From Bacteroidales bacterium (GTDB taxonomy: Bacteria; Bacteroidota; Bacteroidia; Bacteroidales; WCHB1-69): 11,513 nt of DNA. This document shows positions 1 through 6,867 of this stretch, piece after piece. The stretch covers positions 1-11,513 of the forward strand of contig JALNYF010000060.1 in assembly GCA_023229985.1 (NCBI GenBank), given 5' to 3'. The notes under the pieces are model-generated. The model searched no databases, was not told the origin of the DNA, and was given only the letters and a program-made list of their open reading frames with translations. The position numbers and the translations under genes were made by a program. How positions within the stretch are numbered: position 1 is the stretch's first letter; each line of letters begins with the position of its first letter.

Positions 1-19
1 AAATGTTTTTTAATATAAA

Positions 20-2104
20 CTACTGCAAACTAACAGATTGTAAGCGATGGTCAAATTTAATGCCGATCCTTGCCCACGTGCCGGGTTGCACCAAATCGCC
101 AATATCGTAATACTTGACATTGAGGAGGTTAGAGGCTTCCACGTAAACGGAGAAGGCGTGGTAGCTGTATTGCAGGCGCACATCTAATAACGCATAATTG
201 GGATAGGATTTGACTTGTCCGATGGGATTATTTGCAAACGATTTGTACCTTCCTTTGCGGCTGTTAAAAGAGAAACTTCCACTGATGCTCACTCCTTTAT
301 ATATTCTATGCGTAATTTGTACGGATAATCGGTGAATGAGGTGGTCTAACACGTAGCGTGATTGATAGCCGTCGGCTTCTTTATCGGAATGGAGGTAACT
401 GTATTGAAGGGTGAGGTTTTGCAGCGGGTAATTGGTAGGAGCAATTTGCGGGGGCAACAATTGCAATTCGGCTTCCACGCCGGTAAACAAGATGTTGGTA
501 TGATTGACGGAATGCCATTTTTCTTCGTCTTCTTTTTTAATAAAGTCGATCATATCTCTGCCCCAGCGGTTAAAGACCGTAATGTTGAGTGCGAGGTACG
601 GATTATCTTTGTTTTTTCTATAAAATATCAGGTGCGTGCTTCCTTCAAGGGTATAGGCTTGTTCCGGTTGTAAAGCGTTGTTGCCCAGCACGTCGCCGGT
701 TTTGTAGTATAGGTCGGTGAAGGTGGGTTGGCGTGCGGAGCCGGCAAAAGAGACCTCAACGCTCGATGTGAAGACATTGTGAGGTGAGGCGAGAGGCTTG
801 AATTGATAGTGCAGGTTACAGGCCGGAAGCGGGTAGATTTTGCGTGTGCCTCCGAAATATTGGAGCAGCAGAGCCACGTTAGCCGTAAATTGCTTCACGG
901 AAATGATATGTGCTGCTGAGATGCCCGTTTGTGTGCGTGTTTTCCCGAATTTGTAGGAAAGCTGATGGACGTGAATGGGAACTGTTTCGGTGAGCGGGTC
1001 GCCCAAGGAGGTGCTCAGGATGTCCTCCCAACGTATATCCGCGCTAAAAGTAGTAGTGCCGGCGATGGAATGAAAGCTTGTAAGTATTTGTAATCCCAGC
1101 AGTTGTGTAATGTGGTAGTTGTTTTTTGCCGGATTCTGCCCCTTCACCAACTCGAAGCAGTCTTTATTCAAACGGTAATAAATTGCAGGCGTCACTCTCA
1201 CGGTTTTGCCCATATTCCATTTCAGGGAGGTGAGCAGGGTTTGGGTGCTTTCAAATTGGTCGGGGTATTTCAGAGAATAGAAGCCGTTGGCACCATATTT
1301 TTTGTCATTATAGCCGATTTGAAAATCCAATGTGCCGCTACGGAGGCGACCTTTGTTTTGATAAAATGCGCTGACATTGGTGTAATCCGTATTTTTGATA
1401 TAACCGTCCGATTTTCCGTAGCTGAAGGCGAGCAGATGGTTCCAGCGACCGGTTTGCATATTAAAGGCGGTGCCGGTTTGCAGTAAGCCGTACATACCGC
1501 CGGTGAGGTGAAATATCATGCGCGGCACTGTGTCGCAAAGGGTTTGGATGTTGAGTGTGCCGGAGAATGGTGCCGTGCCGTATAAAGCGGCCGTGGTGTT
1601 CTTGTACAGTTCAATGGAGCGAATGATGTCGGGTGGGACAGGTAAGTTGAGGGAATAATGACCGGTTTGCGGGTCGGTAAAATTGATACCGTTCAGCATC
1701 AGCACTGTTTGGTCGAAAGTACCGCCGCGGTAGCTAATGTCCGCTTGGGTGCCGAACAACCCTCGCTGTCGAATGTCCAAACCGGTGAAATAGTCGAGCA
1801 GTTCGTTCAGCGATTGGATTGGCGATCGGTCAATGTCGGTGTTAATGATGACACTTTGCAGCAACAGGGGCTGCATCTCGTTGTGTAACGGATCGTCAGC
1901 CGTAATTTGCACTTCTTCCAAAGTGTGGAGCAGCGTGTCGGGTTGTATTTGCGCGTGCCCTTGCGTCGGCTTTGCCAAGAACGAACAAGCAAGACTGATT
2001 GTACTGATTACAACGACTTTATGAAAAGAATTAAAAGCCGCGTAACCTTTGCGGGTCCATCTTTTGAAGTATGTAACCCGTTTCCATTGGTGCGTTTTTT
2101 TCAT
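20..2104 (-). CDS. TonB-dependent outer-membrane receptor, BtuB-like
   Basis: This 694-residue protein is an outer-membrane active transporter that would import a scarce ligand using TonB/ExbB/ExbD energy. The N-terminus is a long basic leader (about residues 1-28, including KRWTRKGYAAF), a hydrophobic segment VVVISTISLACSFLA, and a likely cleavage site after GHA (residue 51). A Ton-box-like stretch LEEVQITA (62-69) precedes the plug domain (about 90-190), which ends in the typical ALYGTAPFSGTLNIQT pattern. The rest fits a 22-strand beta barrel, ending with SNLLNVKYYD and a terminal strand ARIGIKF. The length is normal for a BtuB/CirA-type receptor without a SusC-type N-terminal extension. 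No SusD partner is next to it, which argues against a polysaccharide utilisation locus. The plug resembles cobalamin receptors, but no cobalamin riboswitch fits in the short leader (the -7 box lies about 28 nt upstream of the ATG), so the substrate is unassigned. Downstream genes lie outside the window. Confidence 0.93.
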   Translation of the reverse strand: MKKTHQWKRVTYFKRWTRKGYAAFNSFHKVVVISTISLACSFLAKPTQGHAQIQPDTLLHTLEEVQITADDPLHNEMQPLLLQSVIINTDIDRSPIQSLNELLDYFTGLDIRQRGLFGTQADISYRGGTFDQTVLMLNGINFTDPQTGHYSLNLPVPPDIIRSIELYKNTTAALYGTAPFSGTLNIQTLCDTVPRMIFHLTGGMYGLLQTGTAFNMQTGRWNHLLAFSYGKSDGYIKNTDYTNVSAFYQNKGRLRSGTLDFQIGYNDKKYGANGFYSLKYPDQFESTQTLLTSLKWNMGKTVRVTPAIYYRLNKDCFELVKGQNPAKNNYHITQLLGLQILTSFHSIAGTTTFSADIRWEDILSTSLGDPLTETVPIHVHQLSYKFGKTRTQTGISAAHIISVKQFTANVALLLQYFGGTRKIYPLPACNLHYQFKPLASPHNVFTSSVEVSFAGSARQPTFTDLYYKTGDVLGNNALQPEQAYTLEGSTHLIFYRKNKDNPYLALNITVFNRWGRDMIDFIKKEDEEKWHSVNHTNILFTGVEAELQLLPPQIAPTNYPLQNLTLQYSYLHSDKEADGYQSRYVLDHLIHRLSVQITHRIYKGVSISGSFSFNSRKGRYKSFANNPIGQVKSYPNYALLDVRLQYSYHAFSVYVEASNLLNVKYYDIGDLVQPGTWARIGIKFDHRLQSVSLQ

Positions 2105-2131
2105 CTTTACTTGTTTTTATGTTTGCGGCGG

Positions 2132-2139
2132 CAAAAGTA
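2132..2139 (-). promoter_or_regulatory. Bacteroidota -7 promoter element for the TonB receptor
   Basis: On the minus strand the sequence reads CCGTACTTTTGCCGCC. The core TACTTTTG matches the Bacteroidota consensus TAnnTTTG. It lies 27 nt upstream of the receptor ATG, leaving a short leader. No clear -33 TTTG is visible; an A-rich stretch lies directly upstream instead. The flanks are nearly identical to those of the parE promoter at 10596-10603. Confidence 0.6.
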
Positions 2140-2248
2140 CGGATTTTTTGGAAGGGGAGGGAAGATTTTTCTTATTTTTTATATTAACCCGAATTAAATG
2201 CGAGCAAAATAATACTTATTGAAAGAATTTTATCGTATAGCTTCTCAG

Positions 2249-2283
2249 TTTTGGCAGCGAATAAAAATTATTTCCTGCCAAAA
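2249..2283. repeat. 9-bp perfect inverted repeat in the spacer between the ATPase and the TonB receptor
   Basis: The arms TTTTGGCAG (2249-2257) and CTGCCAAAA (2275-2283) are perfectly complementary and separated by 17 AT-rich bases that themselves pair partly (GAATAA with TTATTTC). The repeat sits about 110 nt downstream of the ATPase stop and 110 nt upstream of the TonB receptor promoter. No T-tract follows on the minus strand, so a classical terminator is doubtful. It could be an operator or a weak processing hairpin. Confidence 0.4.
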
Positions 2284-2392
2284 CATATCAAGATTTTGGG
2301 ATTTTAATTACGTTGCTTTTATTTAAGTATAAATATACGATTGAAGTGAAAATTTGTACTTTTGGTATTGATATCGGGTTCAAACAGAATGG

Positions 2393-3571
2393 TTAATTAC
2401 TATCTATTATTGCATCGAGGTTGGTGATTATGTTTTTCAAGCTGCATACAATTACTCCCTTTTGAATTTCGTATTGATCATCAATAGGAGCCACTACGTA
2501 TGTGGTATCCGGATGCAAAAAGTCAATGGAACGCCAAAAACCTGCGGTCAGGGTTGGAGCGGTTGAGGCTTTACATTCTACACAAATCAGCTTATTATGC
2601 TTCTGAATGACGAGGTCCATTTCATCACCGGTTGCACTGCGATAAAAAGAGAATTGAGCGTTGCGTATAGTCGCACAAATATTTTCGATGACTAAGCCTT
2701 CCCACGAACTACCCAAAACGGGATTTCCCATTAAAGCATTAAAATCTCTTATCTGTAAAACTTGATGCAAAAGTCCGGAATCTCGAAAATATAGTTTAGG
2801 TGATTTTATCAAACGCTTTTTAGTATTGACGAAGTAAGGCTGTAAAGTACGCAAAATGTAAGTCTGCTCCAAAATATCCACATATTTGCGGATAGTGGGG
2901 TGGGTTAAGCCTAACGATTCTCCCAACGTAGAGGTGTTCAACAATTGACCATGTATATGGGCACACATGGAAAGCAGCCGCATCATTTGCAAAGAAGTAA
3001 TCTGAAATCCGAGTTGCGGAATGTCACGTTCAACATAAGTACGAATAAAATTTTCTCGCCACAATGCACTTGTTTTGTCATCTGCTGTTAAAAAGCTCTC
3101 GGGATAGCCTCCGCGAAACCAATAATTATTCAACAAGAAGTTGGGTGTATTGTCAATTTCAGTCAGCAAAAAAGGCGTTAAATCGACCATTCCGATGCGA
3201 CCGGCTAAAGTTTCGGAAGTGTGATGAAGCAGGTTTGGTGAAGCTGAACCTAACAAAATGAAGCGTCCCGGCTTACGAAAACGGTCAATTTCGGTGCGAA
3301 GTACTGAGAATAAATCCGGTAGCAGCTGTATCTCATCTAAACAAAGGGTTTTGTCGGCATTGTTCTTAAAAAAAAGACTTGGTTCGGTGAGTTTTGCCAA
3401 ATCATCTCTATTTTGCAAATCAAGATGCAGGAAATCAGGAAATTGATTTGCCAACATTTTTACCAAAGTGGATTTTCCGCACTGTCTCGAACCTAAAATG
3501 GCAACAGCGGGAAACAACTTTACATTTTGTAATACAAAATTTTCTATATTTCTGTGGACTAATTTGTGCAT
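2393..3571 (-). CDS. AAA ATPase with DUF4143 C-terminal domain
   Basis: This is a member of the AAA_14/DUF4143 ATPase family, whose cellular role is poorly defined; some members are discussed as mobile or defence-linked. From the start used here (392 aa) the sequence shows Walker A GSRQCGKST (27-35), Walker B LCLDEIQ (76-82), a sensor-like LLGSAS (107-111), an arginine-containing AGR (123-125) and GGYPESF (154-160). The DUF4143 part (about 165-335) has YFRDSGLLHQVL and ends in a PD-(D/E)xK-like signature: D319 in GDEMDLV and E332-x-K334 in VECKAS. A longer frame begins at 3607, but the -7 box TATCTTTG (3596-3603) lies inside its first codons, and family members commonly begin near the residues at 3571, so the second ATG is preferred. 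All key motifs look intact. The gene stands alone, beside the wreck of another DUF4143 gene at 4410-5049. Nuclease activity is not established. Confidence 0.9.
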   Translation of the reverse strand: MHKLVHRNIENFVLQNVKLFPAVAILGSRQCGKSTLVKMLANQFPDFLHLDLQNRDDLAKLTEPSLFFKNNADKTLCLDEIQLLPDLFSVLRTEIDRFRKPGRFILLGSASPNLLHHTSETLAGRIGMVDLTPFLLTEIDNTPNFLLNNYWFRGGYPESFLTADDKTSALWRENFIRTYVERDIPQLGFQITSLQMMRLLSMCAHIHGQLLNTSTLGESLGLTHPTIRKYVDILEQTYILRTLQPYFVNTKKRLIKSPKLYFRDSGLLHQVLQIRDFNALMGNPVLGSSWEGLVIENICATIRNAQFSFYRSATGDEMDLVIQKHNKLICVECKASTAPTLTAGFWRSIDFLHPDTTYVVAPIDDQYEIQKGVIVCSLKNIITNLDAIIDSN

Positions 3572-3595
3572 ATTGTAAATTGTATTTTCAATATG

Positions 3596-3603
3596 CAAAG
3601 ATA
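3596..3603 (-). promoter_or_regulatory. -7 promoter element for the DUF4143 ATPase
   Basis: On the minus strand TATCTTTG fits TAnnTTTG, and a TTTG lies 24 nt further upstream, a longer gap than usual. Transcription would begin near 3589, about 18 nt ahead of the ATG at 3571. This makes the upstream ATG at 3607 untranslatable from this promoter. Confidence 0.45.
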
Positions 3604-3607
3604 ACAT

Positions 3608-4051
3608 AATTTTTATTTTATAGACCGCAAATTAAAAATAATCTTTTATTTAACGAATAAAAATTTTTCTAACCCAAACATGTCAAAATTCGGAATTTAA
3701 ATAAAATTATATTGGTGTCCGGTAAATAATAGAAATTATTGATTAATCTATTAGCATTGAGTTGATTACGATGCCTCATATTTTGTCAGGCTTACATTTA
3801 CAAACAATAAAATAAGAAATCGAAAGGATTACTTCTAATAATTGTGTAGATGAATTTTACGAAAAATAATTATTGTTAACGTCAAATTCCCTTCCTTTGA
3901 AAGGGTGCCGTTAGGGTGGGGTGGTTTTTCCCAATGTTCTATGGGGCGTACGCCATCGCATTACAACATGATGAAGATGTCAAACATTTATTTTGTGTAT
4001 ATAATTGTAATTCATTTATTTTCAAGGAAATATCGCTATCTTTACTTTTTG
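3608..4051. other. AT-rich gene-free spacer with repeat fragments
   Basis: I found no credible gene here on either strand. The stretch is strongly AT-rich with many stops in all frames. It contains a short inverted repeat, TAATAGA (3727-3733) with TCTATTA (3747-3753), and a block of recurring-type intergenic sequence near 3884-3960 described separately. It looks like degraded accessory DNA between the intact DUF4143 ATPase and the palindromic element. Confidence 0.5.
3884..3960. repeat. Probable dispersed intergenic repeat fragments
   Basis: This stretch is more GC-rich than its surroundings. It holds a small hairpin CCCTT/AAGGG (loop CCTTTGA), then GTGCCGTTAGGGTGGGGTGG, and then a perfect 10-bp palindrome GGCGTACGCC at 3945-3954. 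Both parts resemble, from memory only, short sequences repeated between genes in many Bacteroidota genomes. No reading frame crosses it. Copy number elsewhere in the genome cannot be seen from this window. Confidence 0.35.
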
Positions 4052-4080
4052 CTTGATTAAAAAGTAATCAAAAAATCAAG
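4052..4080. repeat. Short hairpin bordering the palindromic element
   Basis: CTTGATT (4052-4058) is complementary to AATCAAG (4074-4080). A competing inner stem pairs TGATTA (4054-4059) with TAATCA (4065-4070) around a 5-nt loop. It follows a pyrimidine-rich run and sits 4 bases before the larger inverted repeat. It may be part of the same repeated element. Confidence 0.4.
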
Positions 4081-4084
4081 TCGC

Positions 4085-4260
4085 GATGAAAGGTCTGCCC
4101 GCTCTGTGAAGAGCCTAACAGCGACGGCAAAAGAAGTATGAAAAACGGATTTCTCGGGTGATTGTACACTTGTTCGCGGGAGATCCGTTTTTCATAAACG
4201 TTTCGTGCTTTTGTACGCCGCTGTAAGCTCTTCACATTCACAGCTTGTCTGATCTTCATC
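4085..4260. repeat. ~176-bp imperfect inverted repeat (palindromic, MITE-like element)
   Basis: The two halves fold on each other. The innermost perfect stem pairs ATGAAAAACGGAT (4138-4150) with ATCCGTTTTTCAT (4183-4195), and in RNA six further pairs (two G-U) extend it to a 20-nt loop (4157-4176). Outward, TGTGAAGAGC (4105-4114) matches GCTCTTCACA (4227-4236), with ACAGCG/CGCTGT and AAAAG/CTTTT between them. GATGAA/TTCATC lie at the far ends (4085-4090 and 4255-4260). Arms differ by small indels. No coding frame with recognisable content spans it. It lies directly upstream of a truncated pseudogene, so an inserted non-autonomous element is a reasonable reading, but a structured RNA or dispersed repeat is equally possible. 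No target-site duplication was found. Confidence 0.6.
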
Positions 4261-4409
4261 CTGACATGGACTACGCTCATGCGCTATGGCAACATGCAGG
4301 GATGGAACTGCGGTGAATTCCATAATTAGGGATAAGTACACCATTTCCTCGACAGCTATCATTAAATTTTTATTTCGGGGGTCGAATTCTACTGCCGACA
4401 ATAAGCAAA
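4261..4409. other. Unassigned junction between the palindromic element and the pseudogene
   Basis: No intact gene is visible. A minus-strand frame beginning at a TTG near 4401 reads LSAVEFDPRNKNLMIAVEEM before losing any family resemblance. That start loosely recalls the N-termini of small Bacteroidota antitoxin-like proteins (EFDxRNK pattern). It lacks an ATG and a clear promoter, and it runs into the inverted repeat, so at best it is a relic. Confidence 0.2.
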
Positions 4410-5049
4410 TTACAGCAGAATATCTTGGATACTTACGATGCCGATTTTTCTAAACATGCTCCTATTGCAGAGGTTCCGAGAGGATGGTTTGGAAATCCGT
4501 TCCAGCTCAACTTTCACAAGAAAACAAAAAATTATCTCCAGACAATTGAAAGTGCGCGAGGTAAAAGTTTTGTACTTGCGATTGAGTGGCTGAATGATGC
4601 CCCTTTAGTATATAAAATCAATCGGACCCAAAAAGGTTTTATGCCGCTGAGTGCGTAAGAATATTTTTCTTCCTTCAACCTTTTTATGCTTGATGTGGGA
4701 TGAATGGGAGCGATGAGCAAATTGCCCTTGCAAGCATTGCTCGGAGTGCATACCTTGTTTACAGAGAATAAAGGTGCTCTAACAGAACAGTTTGTATTAC
4801 AACAATTTATTACCAAAAATAACGTAAGTATCTACTATTGTTTGCCAGAAAATTCACGTGGTAAAATTGATCTTTTGCGGCAAAATGATATGAGAATCAT
4901 TCTTGTTGAAGTGAAAGCTGAAGAAAATCTTTAAGCCAAAAGTCTGCGCTCTTTTGTAGAAAATAATCCTGATTTACATGGTGTACGTCTCTGCATGTCA
5001 ACCCTATTGACAACAAGAATGGATGACAAACCATCAGTTGTGGAGTGGA
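4410..5049 (+). pseudogene. Decayed DUF4143-type ATPase, C-terminal part only
   Basis: Conceptual translation in one frame gives blocks typical of the DUF4143 half of AAA ATPases: QQNILDTYDADFSKHAP (from 4413), ARGKSFVLAIEWLND, LVYKINR, LFMLDVG, MGAMSKL, KGALTEQFVLQQF, and a PD-(D/E)xK-like IDLL...LVEVKAEENL followed by KSLRSFVENNPDLHG. The frame is broken by TAA at 4656, TGA at 4701 and TAA at 4932. A +1 shift at about 5001 and TGA at 5008 interrupt a further block, QQEWMTN. A further pair of compensating frameshifts is visible: MVWKSVPAQLSQENKK is readable only in another frame from 4484 to 4531, and the original frame resumes after the A-run at 4521-4531. The whole Walker A/B half is missing upstream. 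It belongs to a different DUF4143 subgroup from the intact gene at 2393-3571, so it is not a recent duplicate of it. No function is expected. Confidence 0.85.
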
Positions 5050-5153
5050 AATAGTGGTCAAGTGATACGTACGTATCAATACAAATTGATTTATTCTCCC
5101 AAAACTGCGCAATTTCCGGCAGTTAAGTTGAGCTTAAGCAACACCTTAAAAAC

Positions 5154-5189
5154 AAAAAAGACCGAACCTTTGAAAGTTCAGTCTTTTTT
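5154..5189. terminator. Bidirectional intrinsic terminator
   Basis: AAAAAAGAC-C-GAAC (5154-5167) pairs with GTTC-A-GTCTTTTTT (5176-5189) with one mismatch. The A-run on one side and T-run on the other let it work on both strands. It lies 33 nt beyond the stop of the minus-strand threonine dehydrogenase and downstream of the plus-strand pseudogene, so it separates convergent units. Confidence 0.85.
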
Positions 5190-5222
5190 ATATCGGATAG
5201 CAGTCATCTTCTTACCGAAAAA

Positions 5223-6176
5223 CTACTTATTATAACGTTCTTTTAAAACTTTGAGCATATCCACGGTCATTGATTCTAAGTCGTATGACGGCTTCCAATT
5301 CCACTCTTGGCGTGCGGCACTGTCGTCCATATAGTTAGGCCATGAATCGGCAATTCCTTGTTTCAGCGGGTCAACGTTGTAATCCATGGTAAATGTTGGA
5401 ATATGCTTTTTAATTTCGGCTGCAATGGTTTCAGGAGCAAAGCTCATTGCCGTCACGTTGAAAGAGTTACGATGAATTAATTTGGATGGATCGGCTTCCA
5501 TTAAATCTACGATGGCTTTGATGGCATCCGGCATATACATCATGTCCATCAGCGTTCCTTCGCGGAGCGGACAGGTAAATTTACCTTCTTTGACTGCGGC
5601 ATAGTATATTTCAACAGCATAATCTGTAGTTCCTCCGCCCGGGAGAGTGACATTGGAAATAATGCCCGGAAAACGTACCGAACGTGCATCAACTCCGAAA
5701 CGTTTGAAGTAATAATCACTTAACAATTCACCGGTCACTTTGGTAACACCGTAAATGGTCTTGGGACGTTGAATCGTATCTTGCGGAGTTCCGTCTTGCG
5801 GCGTTTCCGGTCCGAAAGCACCAATAGAACTTGGCGTGAAAATGGCAGTTTTATATTCTCTGGCTACTTCTAAACAATTCAGCAAACTCCCGATGCCAAT
5901 ATTCCAACCCAACATGGGATTGGCTTCCGCTTTTGCAGACAAAATAGCTGCCAAATTGAAAATGGTATCAATGTTGTATTGTTTAACTACAGCGGCAATA
6001 TCTTCTTTTTTTGTGGCATCAATTTTAGCTGTGGGACCACATTCCGATAATTCCGGTTTCAAGGGAAATATGCAATCGCTAGCTATTACATTCTCGTTTC
6101 CGTATATTTTTCGGAAAGCAGGAGTTAATTCAGAACCAATTTGTCCGGACGCTCCAATGATTAGTATTCTTTTCAT
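5223..6176 (-). CDS. L-threonine 3-dehydrogenase, SDR/epimerase type
   Basis: The 317-residue product belongs to the extended short-chain dehydrogenase family (UDP-galactose epimerase-like) that includes the NAD-dependent threonine dehydrogenases of Flavobacterium, Cupriavidus and animals. It would oxidise L-threonine to 2-amino-3-ketobutyrate in the cytoplasm, feeding glycine and acetyl-CoA formation via Kbl. Visible features are the Rossmann motif GASGQIG (8-14), the conserved PSSIGAFGP (115-123) with the catalytic Ser, YGVTK with Tyr142/Lys146, and SVRFPGIIS followed by a glycine-rich loop PGGGTTDYA (179-187), typical of this subgroup. Full length fits the family. No kbl gene lies next to it in the window. 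It has its own -7 box and a terminator 33 nt downstream, suggesting a single-gene unit. A sugar epimerase is the main alternative, but the PGGGTTDYA loop favours threonine dehydrogenase. Confidence 0.9.
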   Translation of the reverse strand: MKRILIIGASGQIGSELTPAFRKIYGNENVIASDCIFPLKPELSECGPTAKIDATKKEDIAAVVKQYNIDTIFNLAAILSAKAEANPMLGWNIGIGSLLNCLEVAREYKTAIFTPSSIGAFGPETPQDGTPQDTIQRPKTIYGVTKVTGELLSDYYFKRFGVDARSVRFPGIISNVTLPGGGTTDYAVEIYYAAVKEGKFTCPLREGTLMDMMYMPDAIKAIVDLMEADPSKLIHRNSFNVTAMSFAPETIAAEIKKHIPTFTMDYNVDPLKQGIADSWPNYMDDSAARQEWNWKPSYDLESMTVDMLKVLKERYNK

Positions 6177-6209
6177 TCTTTCGATTTTTTATTTTGTTTT
6201 TTCGAGCCG

Positions 6210-6217
6210 CAAAATTA
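6210..6217 (-). promoter_or_regulatory. -7 promoter element for threonine dehydrogenase
   Basis: On the minus strand CGTAATTTTGCGGC contains TAATTTTG, a match to TAnnTTTG, 33 nt upstream of the ATG and preceded by an A-run. It shares the CGTAnnTTTGC(C/G)GC context with the TonB receptor and parE promoters. Confidence 0.55.
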
Positions 6218-6297
6218 CGTTTTTTTTTGATTTTAGGTATCCTTTTTTTTTGATTATTTTACTGAAAAAATCAAATTTTATGGTTTAAAATAACGAT

Positions 6298-6867
6298 TTA
6301 ATTCTTGATGATTCTATCCTGATTTTGTGCCAAGAAACTTTGCCAATTGTTGGCTTTGTTGTCATTGCCGCATACTGAAATACGGTTTTGTAAATGATGA
6401 CAGACGGCAACAGCTAAAGCATCGGTGGCATCCAAGTAGTTGGAATCGTTGTTGAAAGTGTACATGGCGTGCAACATGGCGGCTACCTGTTCTTTCGAAG
6501 CACTCCCGTTGCCGGTGATGGCTTGCTTGATTTTGCGAGGGGAGTATTCATAAACGGGCAAACCCGCATGCAGACAGGCCGCAATCACCACGCCCTGCGC
6601 ACGCCCCAACTTGAGCATCGACTGCGGATTCTTGCCAAAAAATGGAGCCTCGATCGCTAAAATGTCCGGCTTATATTGCGTTAATATATCCGTCGTGCTC
6701 TCAAAAATCTTCTTCAATTTTGCATTCTGACCCTGCAAACGGGTCATCTTTACCACATTCAGCTCCACAATTTCCGATTGCCGTAAATGAACCCGTAGTA
6801 ACGCATAACCCATAATCGTCGTTCCCGGATCTACTCCCAAAATTAATTGTTCAGTTTCATTATTCAT
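6298..6867 (-). CDS. ruvC: Crossover junction endodeoxyribonuclease RuvC
   Basis: This protein is the Holliday-junction resolvase that works with RuvAB, cutting four-way junctions symmetrically in recombinational repair. The 189 residues show the RNase H-like fold with the acidic tetrad expected for RuvC: D13 in GVDPGTT, E73 in AIEAPFFGKN, and D146 and D149 in LDATDALA, followed by His157/158. The conserved MLKLGRAQGV (84-93) and YSPRKIKQAITGNGSASKEQV (108-128) segments are present. Length is normal. The ATG overlaps the stop of the upstream protease gene by one base (TAATG), implying translational coupling as the last gene of the parE-lpdA-protease-ruvC unit. ruvA and ruvB are not in the window. 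Confidence 0.97.
   Translation of the reverse strand: MNNETEQLILGVDPGTTIMGYALLRVHLRQSEIVELNVVKMTRLQGQNAKLKKIFESTTDILTQYKPDILAIEAPFFGKNPQSMLKLGRAQGVVIAACLHAGLPVYEYSPRKIKQAITGNGSASKEQVAAMLHAMYTFNNDSNYLDATDALAVAVCHHLQNRISVCGNDNKANNWQSFLAQNQDRIIKN

Noticed and set aside
2105..2392. Cobalamin riboswitch upstream of the BtuB-like receptor
   Set aside because: The leader after the -7 box is far too short and no B12-box-like sequence was seen.
3711..3726. TTGGTGTCCGGTAAAT as an insertion-sequence end
   Set aside because: It faintly recalls IS termini, but no matching opposite end, transposase fragment or target duplication was found.
4068..4280. 70-codon minus-strand frame across the palindrome
   Set aside because: It is made almost wholly of the two arms of the inverted repeat, has no recognisable domain and no promoter; it is explained by the repeat.
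4704..4934. Stand-alone 76-codon plus-strand gene with a VEVKAEENL end
   Set aside because: It is in the same frame as the preceding and following DUF4143 fragments, separated only by stop codons, so it is part of the pseudogene.
5023..5235. 70-codon plus-strand frame after the pseudogene
   Set aside because: Its start (QQEWMTN just upstream) is the frameshifted tail of the DUF4143 remnant and the rest runs through the terminator; not a gene.
6249..6275. TTTGATT/AATCAAA hairpin downstream of ruvC as a terminator
   Set aside because: Seven A/T-dominated pairs with a 13-nt loop; on the ruvC strand it is followed by A residues, not T, so termination there is not supported.
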